64,000 bases of DNA from Pedobacter sp. W3I1 (GCF_030816015.1 NZ_JAUSXN010000001.1:248001-312000); one strand, 5' to 3'. Positions 1 to 10,218 are shown, counted from the first letter of the stretch. Numbers and translations are program-made. The notes: generated by a model from the sequence alone, not told the origin.

Positions 1-267
1 GTTAATCATCGAATCTGGTATCTCAAAATACCATTTATCATCTACTTTGTGTGTTTTGAATAAACCGTTTGTTGTTCTGGCTTTTGCCGTAATTACTTCA
101 GAAAATGGTTTAATTCCTTCTTTTTTTGGAGCCGCTGCCGGGGCTGGAGTTGCAGGAGTAGCCCCTTTTGTGGTTTTAGATTTTTTCTGGGCATATACGG
201 ATCCTGATCCGGCTACACCAAGTGCTACGATACCTGCAAGGGCAAGTACCTTAAAGTTTCTCTTCAT
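1..267 (-). CDS. Zinc-dependent metalloprotease, N-terminal fragment (DUF5118-type)
   Basis: The first 89 codons of a gene that runs off the left edge of the window; the start is the ATG whose complement lies at 265-267. A signal peptide is visible (MKRNFKVLALAGIVALG then VYAQ), followed by a Pro/Ala-rich linker and then KPFSEVITAKARTTNGLF and HKVDDKWYFEIPDS. This resembles the N-terminal DUF5118 region of the large secreted Bacteroidota zinc metalloproteases (DUF5117/DUF4953). The catalytic HExxH part lies outside the window, so protease activity is inferred only from the family. It is transcribed leftward, 92 nt from the neighbouring aspartyl protease gene, which is on the same strand. Confidence 0.62.
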   Translation of the reverse strand, partial: MKRNFKVLALAGIVALGVAGSGSVYAQKKSKTTKGATPATPAPAAAPKKEGIKPFSEVITAKARTTNGLFKTHKVDDKWYFEIPDSMIN

Positions 268-359
268 GTGTATATAAAAGTTAGTTTGCTTGGCAATAAG
301 AGGTTAAAGTTAAAGCCTTGTTACACGACAATGCACTTGTAACTGGAAAATTACGCTTA

Positions 360-1607
360 TCAGATCCTCTTCTCGAGACGAACCACTTTAAAATAGACTT
401 GATTATCTCTAAAAATTTCGAAAATTATATTTCTGTCTGCTTTCGATTTAAACATTTCGGTAAGATCGTTTAAAGAATAGACATCTATATTTTTAAAGTT
501 TACCGCAATAATTTCATCATCAGGGCACAAACCTGCTTTTTCTGCCGGGCTGTTTTCGTCTATTTCTCCAATCAATACTCTTTTATACTCTTTCTGATCG
601 AGATAAATCACCATACCCACCATATCGTGTTCGAAAGGGGTTTTACTTAATCCATTGGGTTTAACATAAATAAAGCCATCCTGATAATTAAACTGAATAT
701 TAAATTTCCGAAGTAAATCAGCGCCTAAATTCCCATTCCGTTTTCTTAAATCGATCTTATCCGCAATGCTCTTAAAATCAGGAAATCCGGCAACAACGTC
801 TTTAAAAACATAACCTCCAACATTAAATTTACTCACACGACCAACATATCCCTTAATCTGGCCGCTAAGGCTCATCCCTAAATTAGCTTTGATTTTTTTT
901 TCAGGTAGCGGGAATTCAGTTCCATTGAGCATTTCGAGTGATAAAGCGTGGCTGGCGCCTGTATCCATTAAAAACCTGGCTTCAACGGTTTTGCTCCCGG
1001 GAACATCAACGGTGGCTAAAATATACGGCTTCTGGTTCTCTATTTCAATGGGTATTTTTTTCCCCCGATATTTAATCCTGGCATCATGATCGTAAATAAT
1101 CAGCCTATTTTCACTATATCTGATATCAACAATAAAGCTGTTAAAAAAACTGAAACCCAGCAAGCCATAAATTTTTAGCCCTAAATGTCCCGACAGGTTA
1201 AAGAGATCTTCTTTTAAGATAGCCGTTGGTATATGCTCAATACTTGTACTGCCTACTTTAACATCAAGGCTTTGAGAAACATAGGCCTCAACGGTTTCGA
1301 TGCCCAGGCCAGAGACTTTGATTTTACGGAGCTTACTAAAATTCAACGAATCAATAATGGATGGATCTGTAATTATCATAGGTCCAACTCCTGTATCTAG
1401 AACAAAATCATATGGTCCTTTTCCATTTACATATAACGGAATAACCATTAGGTTTTTGATACACTTAAAAGAAATGGATTGTTTTTGCCGGTTTCTTTTA
1501 AAAAGGAATTCCTGTCCGAATCCAGAAAAACCGAGAAAAATAAACCCCATGCAAATTGTTAGTTTGCGTAAACAGATTATTACATCGGGGTTATATTTGG
1601 TTAACAT
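360..1607 (-). CDS. Secreted aspartyl protease with C-terminal PDZ domain
   Basis: A 415-residue protein. After an N-terminal hydrophobic segment (ICMGFIFLGFSGFGQ, a probable signal peptide) come two Asp-Thr-Gly motifs, FVLDTGVG at D71 and FLMDTGASH at D215. One chain therefore appears to hold both halves of a pepsin/retropepsin-like active site. The C-terminal ~80 residues look like a PDZ domain (GEIDENSPAEKAGLCPDDEI), a common arrangement in Bacteroidota retropepsin-like proteins. It probably cleaves or binds periplasmic peptides; the substrate is unknown. A shorter start at Met20 would give a more typical signal peptide. The gene is divergent from the PBP4 gene, with about 50 nt between them. 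Confidence 0.85.
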   Translation of the reverse strand: MLTKYNPDVIICLRKLTICMGFIFLGFSGFGQEFLFKRNRQKQSISFKCIKNLMVIPLYVNGKGPYDFVLDTGVGPMIITDPSIIDSLNFSKLRKIKVSGLGIETVEAYVSQSLDVKVGSTSIEHIPTAILKEDLFNLSGHLGLKIYGLLGFSFFNSFIVDIRYSENRLIIYDHDARIKYRGKKIPIEIENQKPYILATVDVPGSKTVEARFLMDTGASHALSLEMLNGTEFPLPEKKIKANLGMSLSGQIKGYVGRVSKFNVGGYVFKDVVAGFPDFKSIADKIDLRKRNGNLGADLLRKFNIQFNYQDGFIYVKPNGLSKTPFEHDMVGMVIYLDQKEYKRVLIGEIDENSPAEKAGLCPDDEIIAVNFKNIDVYSLNDLTEMFKSKADRNIIFEIFRDNQVYFKVVRLEKRI

Positions 1608-1658
1608 TAAACTAAATTTAATAAATTAGTTGATAATTATGTCACCTAAATTTAGAAC

Positions 1659-2987
1659 ATGTTCCCCTTAAAAAATCATAATTTTATTTTTCTTGCATTT
1701 GCGCTATCTGTTTGTTTGTTAACCAGTTGCTCAACCAATAAAATCATTTCAAAAAAAGTAGCCAAAACATTCAAAAATTCGCAGGTAATTAAACAATATC
1801 AGGTAGGCTTTGCGCTTTTCAGTCCTGCAGATAAAAAAATGATTTTTCAGAAAGATGCTGATAAATATTTTACGCCAGCATCGAACACCAAACTTTATAC
1901 TTTTTTTGCGAGCTTAAAAATGTTGCCAGATTTAATGCCTGCTTTAAAATATATTGAGCGGAATGATTCATTGATTTTTTGGGGAACCGGAGATCCGGCT
2001 TTTTTACAGTTCGCAGTAAAAGATAAATCAGCTTACAACTTCCTTTTGGCATCAAATAAAAAGCTGTTCTTTTCTCCAGGACGGTATTCGGGCAGTTTCT
2101 TTGGCGATGGCTGGGCCTGGGATGATTACGATTATTATTATCAGCCAGAAATTACCGAAATGCCAATTATGGATAATATGGTGACTTCTACTTATGCCGG
2201 CCCAAATAAGATCAATATTGAACCAAAGGTTTTTGTCCCCTGTTTCGAAATAGATTCTACAAAAAAAACAGGCAGTTTTCAGGTAAGCAGAGATTTTTTA
2301 AGCAATCGCTTTCATTATCCTGCCGTTTCAGCACAACCAGGGTATAATCAGCAAAACCCATATAAAACCAGTGCGCAGGTTACCGTCGAAATATTAGCGG
2401 ATACCCTGCACAAAGCGGTAGGTATTGTCGACTTTAAAATACCTTCAGATGCTAAAACTTTACCGGGCGCTAAGCGCGATTCGGTTTTAAAACACATGAT
2501 GTTACCCAGCGATAATTTTATTGCCGAACATTTGTTGTTGGTTTGCTCCAATCAGATTGGCGATACATTAAGCACAACAAAAGCCATTGATTACATTACC
2601 AAAAACTACCTTTCTTTTTTGCCTGATAAGGTAAAGTGGGCTGATGGATCTGGTTTGTCTCGCCAGAATTTATTTACGCCGCGTGATAATGTATACCTCC
2701 TCGATTCCATTTACAGGTTGGTAAACAATCCGGAGAAGCTTTTTAACCTGTTACCTGCAGGTGGTAAAAGCGGCACATTAAAAAATGCTTATCCCAAAAC
2801 AGACAAACCTTTTATTTTCGGAAAAACAGGTTCGCTCGGAGGTGTTCATAATCAAAGCGGATACGTACTCACAAAAAAGGGTAAAACGTACATCTATTCT
2901 TTCATGAACAACAGCTTTATAAAACCAACTGCAGAGGTACGTGCAGAAATGGTGAGGATAATAACTTATATACACGATACTTTTTAA
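1659..2987 (+). CDS. dacB: D-alanyl-D-alanine carboxypeptidase/endopeptidase (PBP4, peptidase S13)
   Basis: A lipoprotein of 442 residues with an SPII box (LLTSC, Cys24). All three penicillin-binding motifs of the S13 family are present: SxxK as SNTK (S75, K78), SDN as PSDNF (S284), and KTG as GKTGS (K389). The enzyme trims or cleaves peptide cross-links of peptidoglycan in the periplasm. The spacing of S75 and S284 leaves room for the large inserted domain typical of PBP4. It is divergent from the aspartyl protease gene and is followed 30 nt later by the GH18 lipoprotein in the same direction, so the two may be co-transcribed. The function is well supported; the lipid anchor is inferred from the signal sequence. 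Confidence 0.9.
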   Translation: MFPLKNHNFIFLAFALSVCLLTSCSTNKIISKKVAKTFKNSQVIKQYQVGFALFSPADKKMIFQKDADKYFTPASNTKLYTFFASLKMLPDLMPALKYIERNDSLIFWGTGDPAFLQFAVKDKSAYNFLLASNKKLFFSPGRYSGSFFGDGWAWDDYDYYYQPEITEMPIMDNMVTSTYAGPNKINIEPKVFVPCFEIDSTKKTGSFQVSRDFLSNRFHYPAVSAQPGYNQQNPYKTSAQVTVEILADTLHKAVGIVDFKIPSDAKTLPGAKRDSVLKHMMLPSDNFIAEHLLLVCSNQIGDTLSTTKAIDYITKNYLSFLPDKVKWADGSGLSRQNLFTPRDNVYLLDSIYRLVNNPEKLFNLLPAGGKSGTLKNAYPKTDKPFIFGKTGSLGGVHNQSGYVLTKKGKTYIYSFMNNSFIKPTAEVRAEMVRIITYIHDTF

Positions 2988-3017
2988 GCATATGTAGCAT
3001 ACAATAACACCTAACCT

Positions 3018-4043
3018 ATGAAAAAATTCTATCTATTGATCGGCATTTCTACCCTGCTTATCATATCATCCTGTAAGAAAAATGATCCCATAACGGATCC
3101 CACAGCACCTCCCATCCCAACTACACCCTATGTACCCGACAATAGCTTTAAAATTGTAAGTTATTTCCCAAGCTACCGGGATCCGGCCGGCGTTGCCGAT
3201 TCGAAATTCAAAATGATTACACATCTCTTTTATGCTTTTCTAAATCCCAACACCGATGGAAGCTTAGTGGCATTAGCACAACCCGGCCGATTTACAACCG
3301 TAATGCAAAAAGCAAAGGCAAACGGCGTAAAAACAGGCATTTCAATATCGGGTACGAAAAGTGTTTTTGTAACCATGGCGGCATCTGTAATGGCCAGAAA
3401 CCTGTTTGTAAAAAATGTACTAACTTTTGCCAAAACCAACAATCTGGATGGCGTTGATATGGACTGGGAATATCCAAGTACCAGCGATGGATCGGCAGAC
3501 AATTACGTGCTCCTGATGAAGGAGCTTTCAGATTCTCTACACAAATACCATAAATTTTTAAGTGCGGCCATAACCCCTGGTGTATACGCGGGCTGCATTC
3601 GGGATGGATTAAAATCGGAAGTTTTCCCTGCTGTAGATTTCTTTAATATTATGGTGTATGATGGCATTGGTTGGGATAAAAATGAGCCTGTTCAACATGC
3701 ATCGTACAACATGGCCGTTGCCAGTTTAAATTATTGGTTAAGCACCCGCGGTATGCCAAAAGAAAAAGCCGTTTTGGGCATCCCGGCTTATGGTAAAAAT
3801 GCCAGTAACTCGGCTAAGGCCTATCGCGATTTTGTAACAGCAGGTGCTGATGTAAGTTTAGATAATGCATTAATTGATGGCGTTCAATTTTACTATAACG
3901 GAACGATAACCACCAGGAAAAAAGCTAAACTCGCCAAAGATATTGCAAATGGAATCATGTTCTGGGAATTCTACCATGATGATAATGGCGATAAATCTAT
4001 TATCCGTGCTGCAAATGATGAACTTGGCAGAAACTACAATTAA
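3018..4043 (+). CDS. GH18 family glycosidase (chitinase / endo-N-acetylglucosaminidase-like lipoprotein)
   Basis: A 341-residue lipoprotein (LLIISSCKK, Cys19). The GH18 signature is complete: DGVDMDWEYP carries the DxxDxDxE pattern, with D147, D149 and the catalytic acid E151. The start of the barrel is seen as FKIVSYFPSYRD, and a later strand contains YGIPAY-like LGIPAYGKNA. GH18 enzymes use the substrate N-acetyl group and cleave chitin or chitobiose cores of glycans. The protein has only the catalytic domain, with no chitin-binding module, so soluble oligosaccharide or N-glycan substrates are as likely as crystalline chitin. The next gene starts one base after the stop codon, indicating tight co-transcription with an unrelated PLP enzyme. 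Confidence 0.85.
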   Translation: MKKFYLLIGISTLLIISSCKKNDPITDPTAPPIPTTPYVPDNSFKIVSYFPSYRDPAGVADSKFKMITHLFYAFLNPNTDGSLVALAQPGRFTTVMQKAKANGVKTGISISGTKSVFVTMAASVMARNLFVKNVLTFAKTNNLDGVDMDWEYPSTSDGSADNYVLLMKELSDSLHKYHKFLSAAITPGVYAGCIRDGLKSEVFPAVDFFNIMVYDGIGWDKNEPVQHASYNMAVASLNYWLSTRGMPKEKAVLGIPAYGKNASNSAKAYRDFVTAGADVSLDNALIDGVQFYYNGTITTRKKAKLAKDIANGIMFWEFYHDDNGDKSIIRAANDELGRNYN

Positions 4044-4044
4044 T

Positions 4045-5088
4045 ATGAAGCCTAACTTTAAATCGATTGATCAGCCTTTTTCTAACAAAATAAATATTGA
4101 GGGAAACACTTATTTATATTTTGGTGGAACAGCTTATTTGGGCATTCCCCAAAACCAGGATTTCATTGATTTATATATCGAAGGCATTAAAAAATTTGGC
4201 TTAAACAACGGAACAAGTCGTACCAACAATATTCAGTTAGGCATTTATGATGATGCCGAAAAAATAGCCGCTGCACGTTATGGGGCAGAAGCGGCACTGA
4301 TTACGTCGAGTGGTTATTTAGCTGCGCAACTTACCGTTAAAGCTTTGTCGACACTAGGGCAGGTAATTTATGCCCCTGCAGCGCACCCAGCACTTTGGTT
4401 GGTAGAAAATCAAACTAAAAATTTAATGCTATTCAGAGATTGGGAACAAGAGACTATTGAAAGAATAAATTCATCCGAAGAAAAAAATTGGGTTTTGATT
4501 AGTAATTCGATGAACAATCTTGTGCCCGAAATTTATGATTTCGATTTTGTAAAAGACATCAATAGGGATAAAAATATAATTCTGGTTGTAGACGATTCGC
4601 ATGGAATAGGCGTAAACAACAATGGCATGGGTGCCATTGTAAATCTCCCGAAACAAGAAAACATTGAAAATGTAATCGTAGCCTCAATGGCAAAAGCTTT
4701 GGGTGTAGATGCTGGTATTGTGTTGGCCTCAAATAAAATCATCAGTAAACTTAAAGCCACAAACACCTTTATTGGTGCTTCTCCGCCCAGCCCTGCCGCT
4801 CTCCATGCGTTTATCCATGCAGAAGAAATATATCGAAAGGCTTTAAATAAGCTGAAAAACAATATGCTGCTGTTTGAAACTGCATTAAATCTTACCTGGA
4901 AACATGAGGATGGTTTTCCGGTATATTTGCCCGGCGATTCAAATTTGGCCGAGCGTCTTTTGAAGCAACAAATTCTAATCTCATCTTTCCCTTATCCAGC
5001 TCCAACTGATAAACCTTTAAATCGTATTGTGCTTTCAAGCTGGCATACCGATGCGGATGTTGCTATGCTGATTTTGGCGTTGGAATAA
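4045..5088 (+). CDS. PLP-dependent alpha-oxoamine synthase family protein (KBL/BioF-like)
   Basis: A fold-type I PLP enzyme of 347 residues. The ATG at 4045, one base after the GH18 stop, is preferred; an upstream in-frame ATG at 3943 would overlap the GH18 gene by 101 nt. Visible motifs are NNGTSRTNNIQLG near the substrate entrance, VVDDSHGIGVNNNGMG (Asp and His that contact PLP) and SMAKALGVDAGIV, with K217 as the Schiff-base lysine. These are hallmarks of 2-amino-3-ketobutyrate CoA ligase, 8-amino-7-oxononanoate synthase and serine palmitoyltransferase. It is short for that family (usually about 390 residues), so which amino acid and acyl-CoA it uses cannot be said. No other biotin or sphingolipid gene is nearby. 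Confidence 0.75.
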   Translation: MKPNFKSIDQPFSNKINIEGNTYLYFGGTAYLGIPQNQDFIDLYIEGIKKFGLNNGTSRTNNIQLGIYDDAEKIAAARYGAEAALITSSGYLAAQLTVKALSTLGQVIYAPAAHPALWLVENQTKNLMLFRDWEQETIERINSSEEKNWVLISNSMNNLVPEIYDFDFVKDINRDKNIILVVDDSHGIGVNNNGMGAIVNLPKQENIENVIVASMAKALGVDAGIVLASNKIISKLKATNTFIGASPPSPAALHAFIHAEEIYRKALNKLKNNMLLFETALNLTWKHEDGFPVYLPGDSNLAERLLKQQILISSFPYPAPTDKPLNRIVLSSWHTDADVAMLILALE

Positions 5089-5180
5089 GTTAATTACTCA
5101 AAAAAATTAATGTTAATCAAATAAATAAAATTAACACTATATTTATTTCCAGCTAACATTAACCAAGTAGTTTTGAGCCA

Positions 5181-5732
5181 TTGTCAAATTATATCCAAGA
5201 TATTAGGCAGGGAAACCATAGATCTTTCGAAATAGTTTTTAAACTATGGCATAAGAAAGTATATGCTTACTTTTTAAAGAAAACAGCATCCGATGATTTA
5301 GCTGAAGAACTTACACAACTTGCCTTTATTAAACTCTGGCGATTTAAGCACACTTTAACCGAAGATTTCCCTTTAGATGTGCAATTGTTTAAAATTGCTA
5401 AAACGACATTGCTGGATTATTTTAAAAAACTAGCAAATGATGAACGAAATTTAAAAAATTATGGTGCCGATTTGACCGATAAAGTTAATGAACAAAGTCT
5501 TCAATTCGATATCAACAAACAATTAGAAGTTGTTTTAAACTGCTTGCCACCTACCCGAAAACAAGTTTTTGTTTTAAATCGTGTTCACGGATATTCTTAC
5601 AAAGAAATTGCCGAACAACTTTCCATCTCCCCAAGAACAGTTGAAAAGCATATTTCTTTAGCGATTAAGCAACTTAATGGTTATGCCTATTTACCTGCAT
5701 TTATCTTTCTGATGGATTTATTGGCTAAATAA
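5181..5732 (+). CDS. ECF-type RNA polymerase sigma factor (FecI-like)
   Basis: 183 residues. Region 2 is visible at about 10-75 (FEIVFKLWHKKVYAYF ... LTQLAFIKLWRFK) and region 4 at about 115-165 (LPPTRKQVFVLNRVHGYSYKEIAEQLSISP-type helix-turn-helix, ending TVEKHISLA). There is no in-frame ATG before the conserved region, so translation probably begins at the TTG at 5181. It is followed 52 nt downstream by a FecR gene and then a SusC/SusD pair, the usual Bacteroidota arrangement in which sigma and anti-sigma control uptake of a polymer or chelate. Its activity is therefore expected to be held by the membrane FecR protein. Confidence 0.9.
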   Translation: MSNYIQDIRQGNHRSFEIVFKLWHKKVYAYFLKKTASDDLAEELTQLAFIKLWRFKHTLTEDFPLDVQLFKIAKTTLLDYFKKLANDERNLKNYGADLTDKVNEQSLQFDINKQLEVVLNCLPPTRKQVFVLNRVHGYSYKEIAEQLSISPRTVEKHISLAIKQLNGYAYLPAFIFLMDLLAK

Positions 5733-5784
5733 AAATATTTCTACCTCGTTACGGGTTATTCCCAAATCCAATCGTATTAGTAAT

Positions 5785-6807
5785 ATGAACATATCTGATG
5801 AGCTCTTAGACAGGTATTTTAAAGGTATATGTACTCCCGAAGAAAAACTTTTGGTGGTAAACTATTTAAAAGAAACAGATGATTTATCCCAACATTTTTT
5901 AAGTAAAGATGATTGGGATGATGCCGATGATGCGCAGATTTCAAATGAAAAAAGTGACGAAATATTTGCGGCGATTAAAAACCAAACCCTGGCCAAATCA
6001 TTGAGAATGAAATGGTTCAAAATTACATCTGCAGCAGCAGTTGTCTTTGTGTTGCTTAGTGTTGTTTTTTTGCTGTTAAATAAACCTGAAATAACTCCGA
6101 ATCTTGCTAAAAACAATGTGGTTAAAAAGGAAATAACGGAAGCAATTAACTGGAAATCGATTGTGAATTATACGAGTAACAATCAATCGCTGGTTTTGCC
6201 AGATGGTTCTACAGTTAAAATATACCCAGGGGGGGAATTAAGATACGCTGTTCCATTTGTTAAAGCAAACCGGGAGATTTATTTAAAAGGTAAGAGCTTT
6301 TTTCAGGTTACTAAGGATAAAAAACATCCGTTTATTGTTTACGCTAAAGGAATATCAACAACTGCTTTAGGAACATCGTTTACCATTACCGCAACGGAAC
6401 AGGATAAACTTATTAAGGTGGAGCTGCATACAGGTAAAGTTTGGGTTAAAAATATTAGCGCTGATCAATCGGTTTTAACTTTCGACAAAATTTTGCTGCC
6501 TGGAAGTGAATTAGTTTATAACAGTATTAAACATCAGGTTAAAGTATCTGATAAAGCCATGCTTGTTAAGGAATTACCAAAGCTTAACGAACTGAATTTT
6601 ACACAAGCATCGTTAAAAGAGGTTTTTGATCAACTACAGGAACACTATAAAATTAAAATTATTTATAATGCTGATGATTTAGATGAAATTTCATTTACAG
6701 GTACAATCGATTTAAATCGTAAGGCAGAAAAAATTCTTCGAGAGATAACGGAATTAAACAAACTTAACCAAACTAAAACAACCGGGGGCTACCTAATTAC
6801 TAAATAA
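5785..6807 (+). CDS. FecR family anti-sigma factor
   Basis: 340 residues in three parts. The cytoplasmic N-terminal part (about 1-74, beginning ISDELLDRYFKGICTPEE) is the sigma-binding region. A single membrane helix follows (about 76-98, ITSAAAVVFVLLSVVFLLL). The periplasmic part carries the FecR domain (SLVLPDGSTVKIYPGGELRY to about residue 255) and a C-terminal DUF4974 domain (LKEVFDQLQEHYKIKI). It should hold the upstream sigma factor inactive and release it when an outer-membrane receptor signals. The receptor downstream lacks the N-terminal STN signalling domain that usually talks to FecR, which makes the signal route here uncertain. Confidence 0.92.
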   Translation: MNISDELLDRYFKGICTPEEKLLVVNYLKETDDLSQHFLSKDDWDDADDAQISNEKSDEIFAAIKNQTLAKSLRMKWFKITSAAAVVFVLLSVVFLLLNKPEITPNLAKNNVVKKEITEAINWKSIVNYTSNNQSLVLPDGSTVKIYPGGELRYAVPFVKANREIYLKGKSFFQVTKDKKHPFIVYAKGISTTALGTSFTITATEQDKLIKVELHTGKVWVKNISADQSVLTFDKILLPGSELVYNSIKHQVKVSDKAMLVKELPKLNELNFTQASLKEVFDQLQEHYKIKIIYNADDLDEISFTGTIDLNRKAEKILREITELNKLNQTKTTGGYLITK

Positions 6808-6895
6808 ACCAATAATATATTTTGAATTAACGAGCTGCTAAAAAATAGCAGACAGGGAATCTTTTTGCAAAAAAAACAAACTAATAATTATAACT

Positions 6896-9800
6896 ATGCT
6901 TAGAAAATTTACAAAACACTTGTTCTTTTGCCTGCTGTTAATAACAGCTGTTGCAACTGCCCGGGCTCAAACATCGGAGATAACGGGGATTGTAAAAGAT
7001 GAAACGGGCCAGCCATTAATTGGTTCTTCTATTCTTTTACTAAATACTAAAACCAACGAAAAAAAGGGCGTTATGGTTAATGCAGATGGAAAATTTTCAA
7101 TTTCGGGCTTAACAGCAAATGTTCCTTACAACATTAGCGCTTCATTTATTGGTTATACAACGAAAACGATTGAGAACTACATGTTAAAAGCAGGAGAGCA
7201 GGCAACACTTTTAATTCAACTGACTCCCGAATCTGCTAAACTAACGGATGTCGTAATTGTAGGTTACGGTAGTCAGAAAAAGAAAGATGTAACCACTGCA
7301 ATTGCCAGTATTAAAGCTTCTGATTTAGAGAATCAACCCATTAGTAACGCCGCAGAGGCAATGGTTGGTAAAATGTCTGGTGTTCAGATTTCGCAAGGAT
7401 CTGGTACCCCTGGCGGTGCGTTATCTATTAAAGTACGTGGCGTTGGTACAATTACAGCCGGTTCAAATCCTTTGTACGTAATTGATGGTGTTCCGATTTC
7501 TAACGACAACATCAACACGATTAATACCAATGATATTGCTTCAATAGAAGTATTAAAAGATGCATCATCAGCAGCAATTTATGGTTCTCGTGGATCAAAT
7601 GGTGTGGTTTTAATTACAACAAAGCAAGGCAAAACTGGCGCAGCGATAATCAACGTAAACAGTTATACAGGCTGGCAAAGTTTGGCGCACAAAATTGATA
7701 TGATGGACGCGTATCAATATGCTCAAATGACACTTGAGTCGAGAAACAATACCTATGCTGATGCAATGGATGCAATTAACCGTAGAAATGCTGCAACTGG
7801 CTTACCTGCAATAATTTACAACATTAATGATAGCAATGCACAGCGTTTGGTTAACTCCGGAAACAATACGAGTGCTGTTATTCCTACCGAAATTTTACCT
7901 TATTTAAGTGGTCAACAAGGCTTAACAAATACAGACTGGCAGGACGAAATCTTTAGAACAGCTAAAATTCAGAATCACTCAATTTCTGCCTCTGGCGGAA
8001 GTGAAACCATGAAATATTATGCTTCATTAGAATACTTTGATCAGGATGGTATCATTTTAAATAGCGGATTTAAACGCTATAGCGGTCGATTAAATTTGGA
8101 TGGCAACAAGGGGATTTTCAGATACGGTGTAAATATTACGCCATCTGTAATTAAAGAAAAAAGACTAAATGCTAACGGTGCTTATAATGCAGGTAATGCA
8201 AATGGCTTAAACACAGGAGGTATTGTAGCTTCAGCACTTCACTACTCACCACTCTGGCCGGTTTATAATTCAGACGGAAGCTACAGTTTTGCACAAAACT
8301 CGTGGAGTCCTGGCCAGGTAACAACTTTGCCAAATGGTTCTACGATAACGGGGAATGGGGAAACCCAAGCCTGGAACCCGGTAGCTTTAGCGATGTTGCA
8401 AAAAGATGATGTAGGCTCAAACAGATTAACAGGAAGCACATTTATTGAAGCAGAAATCATCAAGGATTTAAAATATAAACTTCAATTAGGTGTTTGATAT
8501 TTTTAACAGCGCCGAAGATACTTTCCGCCCTTCCATAATTCCACTGTCAAATACGGCAGGAAATCCATTATCTGATGCCCAGGCCAGTTCCAGAACAATA
8601 AAAGAAACCAACTGGTTATTAGAACATACTTTAAATTACACTAAAACATTTGGCAATCATAACCTGAGTGCATTATTGGGCTGGTCTAACCAAAAAGATG
8701 ATTTAAGTGGTAATTATGCCGCTGCCACCAAAGGTTTTATTAGTGACCAAATCGAATATTTAAGTGCAGGTTTAGTAACTAACGGAACATCAACAAGGCA
8801 ACAATGGTCGTTAGCTTCTGGTATTGCCCGATTGCAATACAGCTATAGAGGCAAGTATTTATTCACCGGATCGGTAAGGGCCGATGGTTCTTCGAGGTTT
8901 GGAACAAATAATAAATGGGGTTATTTCCCATCCGCCTCTGTGGGTTGGAGATTATCAGAAGAAGAGTTCCTGAAAAACGCTAAAGCCATTTCCGATCTAA
9001 AACTTAGGGCAAGTTATGGTCAAACGGGTAACTTCAATATACCAAATTATTTGGCTCAAGGCGCCATGACTAATTATGGTTATGTTTTTGGTGGAGGAAC
9101 TCCTGGAGTTGTTAATGGTGCCGCTCCTTTTGCACAACCTAACGATGATTTAAGCTGGGAAAAAACAACGCAGTTAAATGTTGGTTTAGATGTTGCTTTC
9201 TGGAACAATCAGTTAACATTATCAGTTGATGCCTATAACAGCAATACAACTGATTTATTACTAAATGTTCCTGTGCCATTATCTACAGGTTTTGCTTCTG
9301 AATTGAAAAACATTGGTAAGGTAAACAATAGAGGTATTGATATTAACTTAGGTACTACGCAGCAGTTTGGTGCCGTAAAATGGACCGCTAGTGGTAACTT
9401 CTCCAAGAACAAAAATAAGGTGGTAGAATTAGGCCCGGGAAATGCAGATATCATCAGTACCGGATCAGTTGCAAATGCTTATTTCTTAACCAGGGTTGGC
9501 GAACCAATCGGGTCGTATTATTTACCTGTTGTTTTGGGTGTTTTCAAAAACCAGGCAGAAGTAAACGCTTATCCTCACTACCTGGATACTCAGGGAAATT
9601 TTGATTTAAATACGTCAAAACCCGGAGATTTTAAATTTAAAGATGTTGATGGCGATGGCGTAATTGATTTAACCAAAGATCGTGAAATTGTAGGCAACTA
9701 TTTACCCAAATTCACTTATGGTTTTGCCACATCAGCAGAATATAAGGGCATTGACTTAAATATTTCAATGCAAGGTGTTTATGGAAATAAAATCCTTAAC

Positions 9801-10208
9801 CTTTCTCGCAGGTACTTTGCTAATAAAGAAGGTAACATGAATAACATGATTAGCTCTTTAGATAGATGGGTTTCTGAAAGTAATCCAGGCAGCGGACAAG
9901 ATGTAAGGGCAAACCGTGTGGCTAAAGGCAGTAATGGAACAACCTCTACATGGCATGTTGAAGACGGTTCTTATTTGCGTATCCGAAATATAGCATTGGG
10001 TTATACTTTCCCAACGGATTTGATTAAGAAACTTTCATTAACCAAAGTAAGGCTATATGTTTCGATGCAAAATCCATTCACATTCACAAAATACACAGGT
10101 TATAACCCAGAGGTTACTAATCGCTCTGCGGCCACCACAAATGGAGAAGATTATGGTGTTTATCCAACAGCGAAAACAACTTCAATCGGTTTAAACATCA
10201 CTTTATAA
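6896..10208 (+). pseudogene. SusC/RagA family TonB-dependent receptor, interrupted by a +1 frameshift at about 8493-8495
   Basis: Two consecutive reading frames together make one SusC protein of about 1,100 residues. The first (6896-8497) has a signal peptide ending ATARAQ, a CarboxypepD_reg-like domain (ITGIVKDETGQPLIGSSI), the plug (VRGVGTITAGSNPLYVIDG) and the first barrel strands. The second resumes at about 8490 and runs to the C-terminal barrel. Deleting one T of the TTT at 8493-8495 joins them as LQLGVDIFNSAEDTF with no lost residue. The receptor would import a SusD-bound ligand across the outer membrane using TonB. It lies between fecR and susD. The frameshift may be real or a sequencing error; the rest of the sequence shows no decay. 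Confidence 0.88.
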
Positions 10209-10218
10209 AATTAAGACC

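Noticed and set aside
3943..4044. Longer start for the alpha-oxoamine synthase gene
   Set aside because: It would overlap the GH18 gene by 101 nt and add residues unlike the family N-terminus. The ATG at 4045 is preferred.
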